In this document: in pieces, positions 11,691 to 22,489 of the stretch
Layout: each line of letters begins with the position of its first letter
Position numbering within the stretch: the stretch's first letter is position 1
DNA from: Budorcas taxicolor
Lineage: Eukaryota > Chordata > Mammalia > Artiodactyla > Bovidae
DNA length: 64,000 nucleotides
Assembly (NCBI RefSeq): GCF_023091745.1
Contig: NC_068913.1
Span: forward strand, 14,650,001-14,714,000
Direction of reading: 5' to 3'
Program-made: the position numbers and the translations under genes
The notes under the pieces: generated by a model
The model's database searches: none
Seen by the model: the letters and a program-made list of their open reading frames with translations, nothing else
Told to the model about the DNA's origin: nothing

Positions 11691-11975
11691 TACTGACTTA
11701 AATGTTAATCTCATCTGAAAAAACACCTTCACAGAAACCTTCTGGAATAGTCTTTGATCAAATGTCTGAGCACTGTGGCCCAATTAAGCTGTCACATAAA
11801 ATTAACTGTCATACCCACTAAGACCTGTGTTAGACTTCTGACTTACGGAGCCATGAGAAAATACATTTGTGTTGTTCTGGACTATTAAATTTGTGGTAAA
11901 AATTTGTTACTGCAGCAATAAGGAACTGATACATTCACCTACTACCCATTACGCATTGCCATCAACTGTAATGCT

Positions 11976-12104
11976 GCTGCTGCTAAGTCGCTTCAGTTGT
12001 GTCCAACTCTGTGCGACCCCAGAGACAGCAGCCCACCAGGCTCCCCCGTCCCTGGGATTCTCCAGGCAAGAGCACTGGAGTGGGTTGCCATATTCTTCTC
12101 CAGT
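11976..12104 (-). mobile_element. Bov-A SINE with perfect 12-bp TSD
   Basis: Young-looking antisense Bov-A monomer beginning with a (GCT)n tail. It is flanked by identical aactgtaatgct at 11964-11975 and 12105-12116. Confidence 0.95.
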
Positions 12105-12116
12105 AACTGTAATGCT

Positions 12117-13158
12117 AGTCATTTCCTACTGAGGAGCTGATCATTTGTCTCAGTTTTTGCCATTTCCCGAGTTCCATCAACAGGGATGGATTTCAGTTCT
12201 GACATAGATTGCCAGTCCAAATTCAGCCTCGGCTCCTGAACCTCCTCAGTGCTAAAGGCCTCCGTCTCACTCCGGTTCAACCACCCATTCCTAGTGTGGC
12301 ATCCTGGCTCTTCACACTGCTCTGTTACTTTCACTCCCTGACTTTTCAACCGTCACTGCCTCAGTCACACCTTCCCAGTTCTTCAGCGATGTAGCCACTC
12401 CAGTTCCTTGCCCATCTTTAATCCAGGCCTCCCAACCCTCCTAGCTTTGTTTCTTTTTCCTCACCCTGTGTGTCCTGATTGATGACTGGAACTATGGTCT
12501 CACCAACATTATGCCTTCTTGGACACAGCAGGGCTCTTTTGAGCAAATATACCTAATCTCTGCTTATGTTAACTATCTACAACAATATGTTTAAAGGTAA
12601 AAAAAAACAAAAACAAAAAAACTTTTAGCCACAGCTATATAAACTAAGTATATCAGCAAACTATAAGCTAAAAAATGAATAAAATTTCTACTAATTACCT
12701 CATCAGAGGGGATGGATTGGCATATACATTTCTGATGAGCTGTCACATACTATCTCTTAAACAGAATAGGATAGGTACCACCCCCCTTAAAGGTTAGGGA
12801 GAGAAGTTGACTCTAATGTTCAGTATTTGGCTTCATGGATTCCTTCCCCCCCTTAATTTCTTCATCAGTCTGTATCCACTGAGAATACAAACTCACAGCA
12901 TGCAACATGTCAGGAATTAGGGAATATCTTGTATTTTCAGTTGATTAGTCACTACCTGTCTTACAGAGCTCTCAAGTGTGAAGACAGTAACAAGAAGTCC
13001 AACTGGGAGGCTATGGAAAACACACTGGCCCACAGGGTAGGAACGTTACCCTGACAACTCAGGAAAAGATAATTCTGCAACTGCTTTCCCACAAGAGATA
13101 GACAGAAAGATTGAAGCCCTCTGCTTTAGCTCCATTTAAAGTTTGAAAGGGAAGTGGC
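12117..13158. other. Unassigned intronic sequence
   Basis: Contains an A-rich stretch (12600-12622), short C runs near 12781 and 12847, and no recognisable gene or repeat. Confidence 0.3.
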
Positions 13159-13379
13159 CTCTAAGAAGCCTGTGAAAGTGAAGTTGCTCAGTCATGTCTG
13201 ATTCTTTGCGACCCATGGACTGTAGCCCGCCAGGCTCCTCCGTCCATGGGATTCTCCAGGCAAGAATACTGGAGTGGGTTGCCATTTCCTTCTCCAGGGG
13301 ATCTTCCTGACCCAGGGATTGAACCCAGGTCTCCCACATTGCAGGCAGATGCTTAACCTCTGCACCACCAGGGAAGCCC
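13159..13379 (-). mobile_element. Bov-tA SINE
   Basis: Full-length-like antisense copy. It has the Bov-A body, then the tRNA-Glu head ending 'ctgcaccaccagggaagccc'. Confidence 0.93.
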
Positions 13380-13458
13380 AAAGGAAGAAGCCTAAGCAGA
13401 GATAAAGGGGTAAATGCAAAGGGAACTGGGGGTAATAATTCCCTCACCCATCATCCCC

Positions 13459-15127
13459 AGTTCAGTTCAGTCACTCAGTCGTGCCCAACGCTTTGTGACC
13501 CCATGGACTGCAGCATGCCAGGCATCTCTGTCCATCACCAACTCCCAGAGTTTACTCAAACTCATGTCCATTGAGTAGGTGATGCCATCCAACTTTCTCA
13601 CCCTCTGTCATCCCCTTCTCCTGCCTTCAATCTTTCCCAGCATCAGGGTCTTTACAAATGAGTCAGTTCTTTGCATCAGGTGGCCAAAGTATTGGAGTTT
13701 CAGCTCCAGCATCAGTCCTTCCAATGAATACTCAGGGCTCGTTTCCTTTAGGATGGAGTGTTTGGATCTCCTTGCTGTCTAAGGGACTCTGAAGAGTCTT
13801 CTCCAACACAGTTCAAAAGCAACAATTCTTCTGTACTCAGCTTTCTTTACAGTTCAACTCTCACATCCATACATGTCGGATGGAAAAACCATAACTTTGA
13901 CTAGACAGACTTTTGTTGGCAAAGTACTCTCTCTGCTTTCTAATATGCTGTCTAGGTTGGTCATAACTTTCCTTCCAAGGAGCAAGCACCTTTTAGTTTC
14001 ATGGCTGCAGTCACCATCTTCAGTGATTTTGGAGCACCCCCAAATAAAATCTGTCACTGTTTCCACTGTTTCCCCATCTAATCCCCATGAAGCAATGGGA
14101 CCAGATGCCATAATCTTAGTTTTATGAATGTTGAGCTTTAAGCCAACTTTTTCACTCTCCTCTTTCACTTTCATCAAGAGGCTCTCCAGTGATTCTTTGC
14201 TTTCTGCCATAAGGGTGGTGTCATCTGCATATCTGAGGTTATTGATATTTCTCCCATCAGTCTTGATTCCAGCTTGTGCTTCCTCCAGCCCAGTGTTTCT
14301 CATGATGTACTCTGCATATAAGTTAAATAAGCAGGGTGACAATATACAGCCTTGATGTACTCCTTTTCCTATTTGGAACCAGTCTGTTGTTCCATGTCCA
14401 GTTCTAATTGTTTCTTCCTGACCTGCATATAGATTTCTCAAGAGGCAGGTCAGGTAGTCTGGTATTCCCATCTGTTTCAGAATTTTCCACAAATTGTTGT
14501 GATCCACACACTCAAAGGCTTGGCATAGTCAATAAAGTAGAAGTAGATGTTTTTCTGGAACTCTCTTGCTTTTTTGATGATCCAGCAGATGTTGGCAATT
14601 TGATCTCTGATTCCTCTGACTTTTCTAAATCCACCTTGAACATCCAGACATTCACGGTTCACGTACTGTTGAAGCCTGGCTTGGAGAATTTTGAGCGTTA
14701 CTTTGCTAGTGTGTGAGATGAGTGCAATTGTGCAGTAGTTTGAGCATTCTTTGGCATTGCCTTTCTTTGGAATTGGAATGAAAACTGACCTTTCCAATCC
14801 TGTGGCCACTGCTGAGTTTTCCAAATTTGCTGGCATATTGAGTGCAGCACTTTCACAGCATCATCTTTTAGGATTTGAAATGGCTCAACTGGAATTCCGT
14901 CACCTCCACTAGCTTTGTTCATAGTGATGCTTCCTAAGCCCCACTTGACTTCACATTCCAGGATGTCTGGCTCTAGGTGAGTGAGCACACCATCATGATT
15001 ATCTGGGTCATGAAGATGTTTTTTGCGTAGTTCTTCTGTGTATTCTTGCCACCTCTTCTTAATATCTTCTGCTTCTGTTAGGTCCATACCATTTTTATCA
15101 TTTATTGTGCCCATCTTTGCATGAAAT
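13459..15127 (-). mobile_element. BovB LINE, antisense arm of an inverted pair
   Basis: A 5'-truncated BovB of 1.67 kb. The minus-strand RT is open for 217 codons (14507-13854) with GVHQGCILSPCLFNLYAEY and catalytic YADD (complement of 14220-14231). A frameshift near 14490 separates the upstream RT block. Subfamily B. It meets a second, oppositely oriented BovB at about 15127. Confidence 0.95.
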
Positions 15128-16389
15128 ACACGCTATTAAAGTAATCCACAAGATTATCCAAGCCAGGCTTTAGCAGCACATGAACCATGAACTTTCAGAT
15201 GTTCAAGCTGGTTTTAGAAAAGGCAAAGAAACCAGAGATCAAATTGCCAACATCCGCTGGATCATGGAAAAAGCAAGAGAGTTTCAGAAAAACATCTATT
15301 TTTGCTTTATTGACTATGCCAAAGCCTTTGACTGTGTGGATCGCAATACACTGTGGAAAATTCTGGAAGAGATGGGAATACCAGACTACCTGACCTTCCT
15401 CTTGAGAAATCTGTATGCAGGTAAGGAAGCAACACTTAGAACTGGACATGGAACAACAGACTTGTTCCAAATAGGAAAAGGATTACATCAAAGCTGTATA
15501 TTGTCACCCTGCTTATTTAACTTGTATGCAGAGTACGTCATGAGAAACGCTGGGCTGGAGGAAGCACAAGCTGGAATCAAAATTGCCAGGAGAAATATCA
15601 AAAACCTCAGATATGCAGATGACACCACCCTTGTGGCAGAAAGTGAAGAACTGAAGAGCCTCTTGATCAAAGTGAAAGAAGAGAGTGAAGAAGTTGGCTT
15701 AAAGCTCAACATTCAGAAAACAAAGATCATGGCATCTGATCCCATCACTTCATGTCAAATAGATGCAGAAACATTGGAAACAGTGGCTGGCTTTATTTTT
15801 AGGCTCCAAAATCACTACAGATGGTGAGTGCAGCCATGAAATAAAAAGACGCTTACTCCTTGGAAGGAAAGTTTTGACCAACCTAGATAGCATATTCAAA
15901 AGCAGAGACATTACTTTGCCAACAAAGGTCCATCTAGTCAAGGCTATGGTTTTTCCAGTAGTCATGTATGGATGTGAGAGTTGGACCGTAGAGAAAGCTG
16001 AGCGCTGAAGAATTGATGCTTTTGAACTGTGGTGTTGGAAAAGACTCTTGAGAGTCCCTTGGACTGCAAGGAGATCCAACCAGTCCATCCTAAACGAGAT
16101 CAGTCCTGAGTATTCATTGGAAGGACTGATGTTGAAGCTGAAACTCCAATACTTTGGCCACCTGATGTGAAGAGCTGACTCATTGGAAAAGACTCTGATG
16201 CTGGGAAAGATTGAAGGCAGGAGGAGAAGGACACATCACAGGATGAGATGGTTGGATGGTATCACCAACTCAATGGACAGGAGTTTGGGTAAACTCCGGG
16301 AGTTGTTAATGGAAAGGGAGGACTGTCACACTGCAGTCCATGTGGTCGCAAAGAGTCGGACACAGCTGAGCGACTGAACTGAACTGAAC
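15128..16389 (+). mobile_element. BovB LINE, sense arm of an inverted pair
   Basis: RT is open for 215 codons from 15180, with FIDYAKAFDCVD and YADD at 15612-15623. The QGC motif is changed to QSC. A frameshift near 15800 and stops after 'KAER' and 'HLM' end the coding potential. The stop after HLM (TGA near 16167) matches the position of an Arg CGA in other copies. Subfamily B. Confidence 0.95.
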
Positions 16390-17094
16390 AGTTGAATGAC
16401 AGTAGCAGCATGCAGTTATTTTTTAGTGGAAACACCATCCAGTCGTAAGATATGGTCTGATATCATGAGCACAAGATTAGAGCAAAGTAGTGTGATAATA
16501 GTACCTTTTCCGAAGTCTGAGTTATTCAATCTTATCTATGGTTACTTTACTAAATTTTAATCAATGTTGTTGTTTTTTTAATAAAAAGGATAACAATTTA
16601 AAATATGTTTAAGGTGACTGAGCTCAGTGCCTGCATGTGGATTGCTCACATCTAGAAAGATATCTTTTCCTTAAGGCTGAGTAAATTAAAAATAAACTGA
16701 AGAATAAATAAACATAGGCTCTATGAGAAGTCTACATCCCAAGGGATGAGAAGCAATAATCGGATGTGTCAACGGATAAGCTTTGATATGAAAAAGATTT
16801 GCTTCAGGAGACAGAAGGAAATAGTTCATGATATTTGCTTCCTGTTTTCAGTTTGGTTTCTTTTTTTTTACAAAAACAGGTAGCTGTTAAAAAAGAAGCA
16901 ACTTCTTATGAGAACAGATTGTGCCTTAAATGACTTGGTTTAATGGCTGTTTATAAAGCCAGGCTGTTTTTCTGCTCCCTCGCTGGCCTTTCTTCAGTCC
17001 TGTTTTCCTGGATTTCTCTTTTTCATGTTTAAAGGTTGGGGGTGGGGGGGCAGGGTTCAGCAGGAAACACTTTTCTCGTCTAAACTCGCCCTGG
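16390..17094. other. Unassigned intronic sequence
   Basis: AT-rich, with short T and A runs. I recognise no gene or repeat. Confidence 0.3.
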
Positions 17095-17756
17095 TGATCT
17101 TATTAGTGTCATGACTTCGAATATCATCCGGTGGTGCTCCCTCCCAGCCTGCTATCTCCCAGCCTGGCTCTCTCCTCTGAAAATCAGGTCGCCTATCCCA
17201 CTATGTCTAGCCCGCCTCCACTGGATGTTGGATAAGCGCCTCAAGCTGACCATGTCCAGACTGCACCTGGGTCTTAGCCCGTCTTAATGCTCGCCATTTT
17301 TATGAATGGCAGTCGTGTTCTGTCGGTTGCTCAAGCCAAAAGCGTTAGGAGGGATCTGTGTTTCCTGACTTTCCCTCACACCTCATACCCTACAAGACCT
17401 GTTGATGTGGCTCTGGTCTGACCACTTCAGACCACCCACACTGGGACCGCCTTAACCAAGGCCATGCCATTTCTTGTTGGCTACAATAGCATTCTTCAAA
17501 TAGCTTCCTTGCTTTTGCACTTTCCTTTTTTACAGTCTACCCTCCACACAGGCCGTCTGAGTAATCTTTACAAAAGATGAATCAGATCTTTTCACTCTCC
17601 AGTGCTTCCTCCCATATTTAGCATATCAAGTCTTCCCTGCGGCCTTCTGTGCCTGACCTCATCTGATCCCCGCTTGCCTCACCAACGCTAGTTCCTATTG
17701 CTCCCTCTGTTACTCACCTCCTTTTTTAAGTCTCTGATTCATCCACTGTTTTATTT

Positions 17757-18215
17757 TTTAAATTAATTTTTATTGGAGCATAGTTGCTTTTCAATGTTGC
17801 TCTAGTTTCCGCTGGATAGCAAAGTGAATCAGCTATACATTGACATATATCTCTTCTTTTTTGGATTTCCTTCCCCTTTAGGTCACCACTGAGCATTGTG
17901 TAAAGTTCCCTGTGCTCTACAGTGGGTTCTCATCAGTTATCTGTTTTGTCCATGTGTGCGTGCTAAGTCACTTCAGTCGTGTCCGACTCTTTGTGACCCT
18001 ATAGACTGTAGCCCGCCAGGCTGTTCTGTTCATGGGATTCTCCAGGCAAGAATACTGGAGTGGGTTGCCATACCTCCTCCAGGGGATCTTCCTGACCGAG
18101 GGATCAAACCGACATCTCTTATGTCTCCTGCACTGGCAGGTGGGTTCTTTACCACTTGTGCCCCCTGGGAAGTACATAGCGGCGTATGTATGTCAATCCC
18201 AATACACCTCTTCTG
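17757..18215 (-). mobile_element. L1 3' UTR fragment, interrupted by a SINE
   Basis: Antisense artiodactyl L1 tail: 'tttttattggagcatagttg', 'gcaaagtgaatcagctatac', 'aggtcaccactgagcatt', continuing after the SINE with 'tatgtatgtcaatcccaat'. Confidence 0.8.
17946..18174 (-). mobile_element. Bov-tA SINE
   Basis: Antisense copy with a complete Bov-A body and a diverged tRNA-derived head ('ttctttaccacttgtgccc'). Inserted into the L1 tail. Confidence 0.92.
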
Positions 18216-18474
18216 ATGCTTGTCCTTGCGTTTTCTGAACACATCACAGTTGTTCTTACCTACATCGGAGCCTTTTCCCTTGTTGCCTTACCTTTGCCAG
18301 GAAAGCTTTTCTTCATGATCTTCAGGTGGTTTACTTTCTTGCTACACAAAAGTCAGGTACTACCAGAGCCATGAAGTGAAAAACTTCATTTTCTTCCCTC
18401 ATCATTCTCCATCACTTTACCCAGCTTTATTTTTCTTCATAATATATCATTACCTATAATTTTATCAAGTAACA

Positions 18475-18600
18475 TATATATATATGAATGTATGTATATG
18501 CATGTATGTATGTGCATGTATGTATGTATATGTATGTGTATGTATGTATGTGTATGTGTATGTATGTATATGTATGTGTATGTATGTATGTATGTATGTT
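18475..18600. repeat. (ATGT)n / (TGTA)n microsatellite
   Basis: About 125 bp of interrupted tetranucleotide repeat following a short (TA)n. It creates tandem Tyr/Val/Cys/Met or Thr/His/Ile open frames with no biological meaning. Confidence 0.95.
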
Positions 18601-18754
18601 ACTTTTTGTCTGTCTGCTTCACTTACATGTGAATTCCATGACGTTAGGGACATTACCTGTCTTATTTACTATGGTCTTCCCAGAGCCTCGAACAGAAGCT
18701 GGTCCACAGTAGAGTCTCAATGAATATTTGTTGAATTAATGAATGTATCAAGCA

Positions 18755-19215
18755 GTAGGAACACAAAGGCAAATAAAAAGAGCATCTGCTCTCAAGGATC
18801 TTAAAGTGAAGAACCCAGACTTGTTGTTCCTTAGCACTCTAGATAAATTTTTTATAGCGGAGGGACAACCAGCACAGCCAGGAGTAAGGGAAGGTTTTTT
18901 TAAGAAGACATAGTGCTGAACCTTTAAGGAGGAGTAAAGTTAATCAGTCAAAGAAGAAATTCAAGTCATTTCAGGTCAAGGAAACAGCATGAGTAAGGCA
19001 CGTAGGTGTTTGCACAGAACTGCAGGATGCTCAGTAATTAAAGCAAAGCATGAGACAAAAGGCAGCAGGAAAGAAGCCTGGAGAGGTAGAAGCTGGACTG
19101 TGGATGGCTTTATCCCGTATGATGACAAGCTTACACTGTATCGTACAGAAAATGGAAAGCCATTACAGGCTTTTATGAGACAGAGCGATACGGTCAGATA
19201 TGCATTTTAAATACC
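18755..19215 (-). repeat. L2-like fragment (antisense)
   Basis: Segments such as 'gaaagccattacaggctttt' and 'cagagcgatacggtcagat' match antisense L2. It lies back to back with the sense L2 ending at 18750. Confidence 0.5.
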
Positions 19216-19536
19216 TTACTCTCAGAATTGAGGGTGGGTCTGAGCACATGGCTGCCAAGTGGGCAAATGCAGATATACAAACCAGGCAGTGGTCACAGGA
19301 TTGGAATGAACAGTCAGGGGGAGGAGAAAGGACGAGGAATGAAGTGTGAATTTCTGACTTTCAGTTCAATTCACTGGGGCCAAAGCATTGCTGTTTATTG
19401 AAATATAACTTATATGAATAACAGGATAAGAGGGAAATGAGTTTGGGACATGTTAAGTTTTAGTGTTCAATGAACTTCCAGCTGTTTTTGTTCAGAATGC
19501 AGTTGGATCTGAAACTCAGGGGTTAGCTCAAGGTTG

Positions 19537-19539
<3 letters not shown>

Positions 19540-19595
<56 letters not shown>
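19540..19595. repeat. (TA)n microsatellite
   Basis: About 28 uninterrupted TA units, immediately at the tail side of the antisense SINE that follows. Confidence 0.97.
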
Positions 19596-19598
<3 letters not shown>

Positions 19599-19757
19599 AA
19601 GTATTTATTTATTTATTTGGCTGCCCCAGGTCTTAGTTTAGCTGTGCAAACTCTTAGTCACGGCATGTGGGATCCAGTTTCTTGACCAGGAATCAAACCC
19701 AGGGCAGCTGCATTGGGAGCCCAGAGTCTTAGCTGCTGGACAACCAGGGAAGTCCTA
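19596..19757 (-). mobile_element. CHR-type tRNA-Glu SINE
   Basis: Antisense copy: 'tttatttggctgccccagg', 'caggaatcaaacccagggc', 'cagctgcattgggagcccag', ending 'aaccagggaagtcc'. This form is shared by cetartiodactyls and lacks the Bov-A body. Confidence 0.8.
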
Positions 19758-19764
19758 AGACTGG

Positions 19765-21300
19765 TCATTTATTTTTTAGCAGCTTTACTGTGATATAATT
19801 CACTTATATACAGTTCATCCATTTTAAAGTGTGTAATTCAGTGACTTTTAGTATTTTCACAAAATTATGCAACCACCACCACAATCAATTTTAGAACATT
19901 TTATCACCCAACAAGAGAACTGTATCCTTAGCACTTATCCCCCCTTTTCCTTCAACCGCCACTCCCCACCACCTCAGTCCTAGGCAAGCACTAATTTGCT
20001 TTCCATTTCTATGAACCTGCTTATTCTAGACTTTTCATATACACGGAGTCATGCAGCGTGTGGTCTTCTGTATCTGGTTTCTTTCACTTAGCCTAGTGTT
20101 TTCAGTGTTGAAATGATGAAATGAAACAATGTGTTAGTGCTTGGTTCCTTTTTATTGCTGAATGATATTCCATTGTATTGATAGGCCACATTTTGTTCAT
20201 ACGTTTACCCGTTGCTGCATGTGTGAATGGTTTTATGTTCTAGCTGTTATGAATAATGCTGCTATGAATAGTTCCATGTAAATGTTTGTGTAGACATATA
20301 TTTTCATTTCTATTGAGTAAATGCCCAGGAATGGAATTGCAGGGTCATAAGGTAACTTAAGCTCAACATTCAGGAAACTAAGATCATGGCATCTGGTCCC
20401 ATCACTTCATGGCAAATAGATGGGGAAACAGTGGAAACAGTGGCAGACTTTATTTTTTGGGCTCCAAAATCACTGCAGATGGTGACTGCAGCCATGAAAT
20501 TAAAAGACGCTTACTCCTTGGAAGGAAAGTTTTGACCAACCTAGATAGCATATTCAAAAGCAGAGATGTTACTTTGCCAACAAAGGTCCATCTAGTCAAG
20601 GCTATGGTTTTTCTAGTGGTCATGTACGGATGTGAGAGTTGGACTGTGAAAAAAGCTGAGAGCTGAAGAATTGATGCTTTTGAACTGTGGTGTTGGAGAA
20701 GACTCTTGAGAGTCCCTTGGACTGCAAGGGAGATCCAACCAGTCCATTCTGAAGGAGATCAGCTCTGGATTTTCTTTGGAAGGAATGATACTAAAGCTGA
20801 AACTCCAGTACTTTGGCCACCTCATGTGAAGAGTTGACTCATTGGAAAAGACTCTGATGCTGGGAGGGATTGGGGGCAGGAGGAGAAGGGGATGACAGAG
20901 AATGAGATGGCTGGATGGCATCACTGACTCGATGGACGTGAGTCTGAGTGAACTCCGGGAGTTGGTGATGGACAGGGAGGCCTGGCGTGCTGTGATTCGT
21001 GGGGTTGCAAAGAGTCGGACACGACTGAGCGACTGAACTGAACTGAAGGTGACTCTGTGTGTTAGCTTTTTGAGGTATTGCCATCCTGTCTTCCAAAGTG
21101 GCTGCACCATTTCACATTTCCTACCATTAATGTATGAGAATTCTCATTTTCCTATTTCCTGACAACAATTGGTGCTATCTTTTTGCTTGTTTCACTGAAG
21201 TATAACTGATATACAATATTATATGTTACAGGCATACAGTATAGTGATTCACAGTTTATAAAGGTTATACTCCATTTATTGTTATAAAATATTATAAAGT
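19765..21300 (-). mobile_element. L1 LINE 3' region (antisense), interrupted by BovB
   Basis: Antisense L1: 'tcatccattttaaagtgtg', 'ggtttctttcacttagcc', 'tgaatgatattccattgtat', 'ggaatggaattgcagggtc', interrupted at 20358-21045, then 'gaggtattgccatcctg'. Positions 21171-21300 may be a second L1 3' UTR piece ('cactgaagtataactgata'). Confidence 0.85.
20358..21045 (+). mobile_element. BovB 3'-end insertion in L1, with TSD
   Basis: Starts inside the C-terminal region after RT and runs to the 3' end. TSD aaggtaact (20349-20357) and aaggtgact (21046-21054). Subfamily A ('gggagggattgggggcagg'). It has a frameshift near 20460, a stop after 'KKAES' and a TGA after HLM at about 20826. Confidence 0.95.
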
Positions 21301-22489
21301 TATCAGTAAGTGGTGCTGAGAAAATTGGACAGCTAACTGTGAAAGAATGAAATTTGAACACTCCCTTACCACCATACACAAAAATAAATTTTAAATGGCT
21401 TAAAGACCTCAGTGTAAGGCCAGACACTACAAAACTCTTCAAGGAAAACATAGGCAGAACACTCTTTAACATAAATCACAGCAAGATCTTTTTTGGCTCA
21501 CCTCCTAGAATAATGAAAATTTAAAAAAAAATAAACAAATGGGATCTAATTAAACTTAAAAGCTTTTGTACAGCAAAGGAAACCATAAACAAAACAAAAA
21601 GACCACCCTCAGAATGGGAGAAGATATTTGCAAATGAAGCAACTGACAAGGGATTAACCTCCAAAATATCCAAACAGTTCATGAAGCTCAATACCAAAAA
21701 AAAAAAAAAAAAAAAAAGCCACAATCTGAAGATAAGCAGAAGACCTAAATAGATATTTCTCCAAAGAAGACATACAGGTGGCCAAGAGGCACATGAGAAG
21801 ATGTTTAGCATCACTAATTATTAAAGAAATGTAAATCAAAACTACAATGAGGTACCACCTTACACCAGTCAGAATGGCCGTCAAAAAAATCTACGAACAG
21901 TAAATACTGGAGAGAGTGTGGAGAAAAGGGCACCCTCCTACAGTGTTAGTGGGAATGAGAATTGGTATAGCCACTATGGATAATAGTATGAAGTTTCCTT
22001 AAACAGCTGAAAACAGAACTATGATATGACCCAGCAACCCCACTCCTCGGCGCATGCCTGAAGAATACCATACTTTGAAAAGATACATCTGCTCCATTGT
22101 TCATTTCCGCACTACTTACAATAGGCAGTATATAGAGGCAATCTAAATGTCCATCAACAGATGAGTTGATAAAAAAGGTGTGGTGCGTACATACAATGGA
22201 ATATTACTCAGCCAAAAAGGGGACAAAATTGTGCCATTTGCAGAATGGCAAATGGATGGTCCACCCATGTGGATGGACCTAGAGAGTGTCCATACAGAGT
22301 GAAGTAAGTTGGAAAGAGAAAAACAAATATCGTACATTGATGCATATATGTGGAATCTAAAAAAATGGTACCAATAAGCCTATTTGTAAAGCTGAAATAG
22401 AGACACAGACATAGGGACAAACAGGTGGACACCAAAGAGGGGAGAGGCAGGGATAAACTGGGAGATTGGGATTGACATAGACATGCTAC

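Larger units (their letters stand above)
11262..11815. repeat. Old interspersed repeat inside the MLT1 LTR
   Basis: Begins 'tattagagttttccaaagaa' and ends near 'cataaaattaactgtca', a pair of motifs that bound a common mammalian repeat whose family I cannot name safely. It is itself split by the SINE at 11518-11690. Confidence 0.5.
10900..11945 (+). repeat. MLT1 (ERVL-MaLR) LTR, interrupted
   Basis: Sense MLT1 segments: 'atccctggaatatatgaata', 'gattttgcagatgtgactga', 'ttgctggctttgaagatgg' up to about 11261. The LTR resumes at about 11816 with 'tgtgttagacttctgac' and ends 'ttgttactgcagcaataagg'. The middle is a separate old insertion. Confidence 0.7.
17095..18750 (+). repeat. L2 LINE fragment, interrupted
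   Basis: Sense L2 3' region: 'gttgctcaagccaaaagcg', 'acagtctaccctccacac', 'tgcctgacctcatctgatcc', 'cccagctttatttttcttc', ending 'tgaatatttgttgaattaat'. It is interrupted at 17757-18215 by L1 (itself hit by a SINE) and contains a microsatellite near its end. Confidence 0.7.

Noticed and set aside
18465..18723. Tandem Tyr/Val/Cys/Met and Thr/His/Ile open frames
   Set aside because: Translation of an (ATGT)n microsatellite on both strands.
21521..21884. Hydrophobic Phe-rich minus-strand frames resembling a membrane protein
   Set aside because: Antisense of an L1 A-rich coding region including an A22 run.
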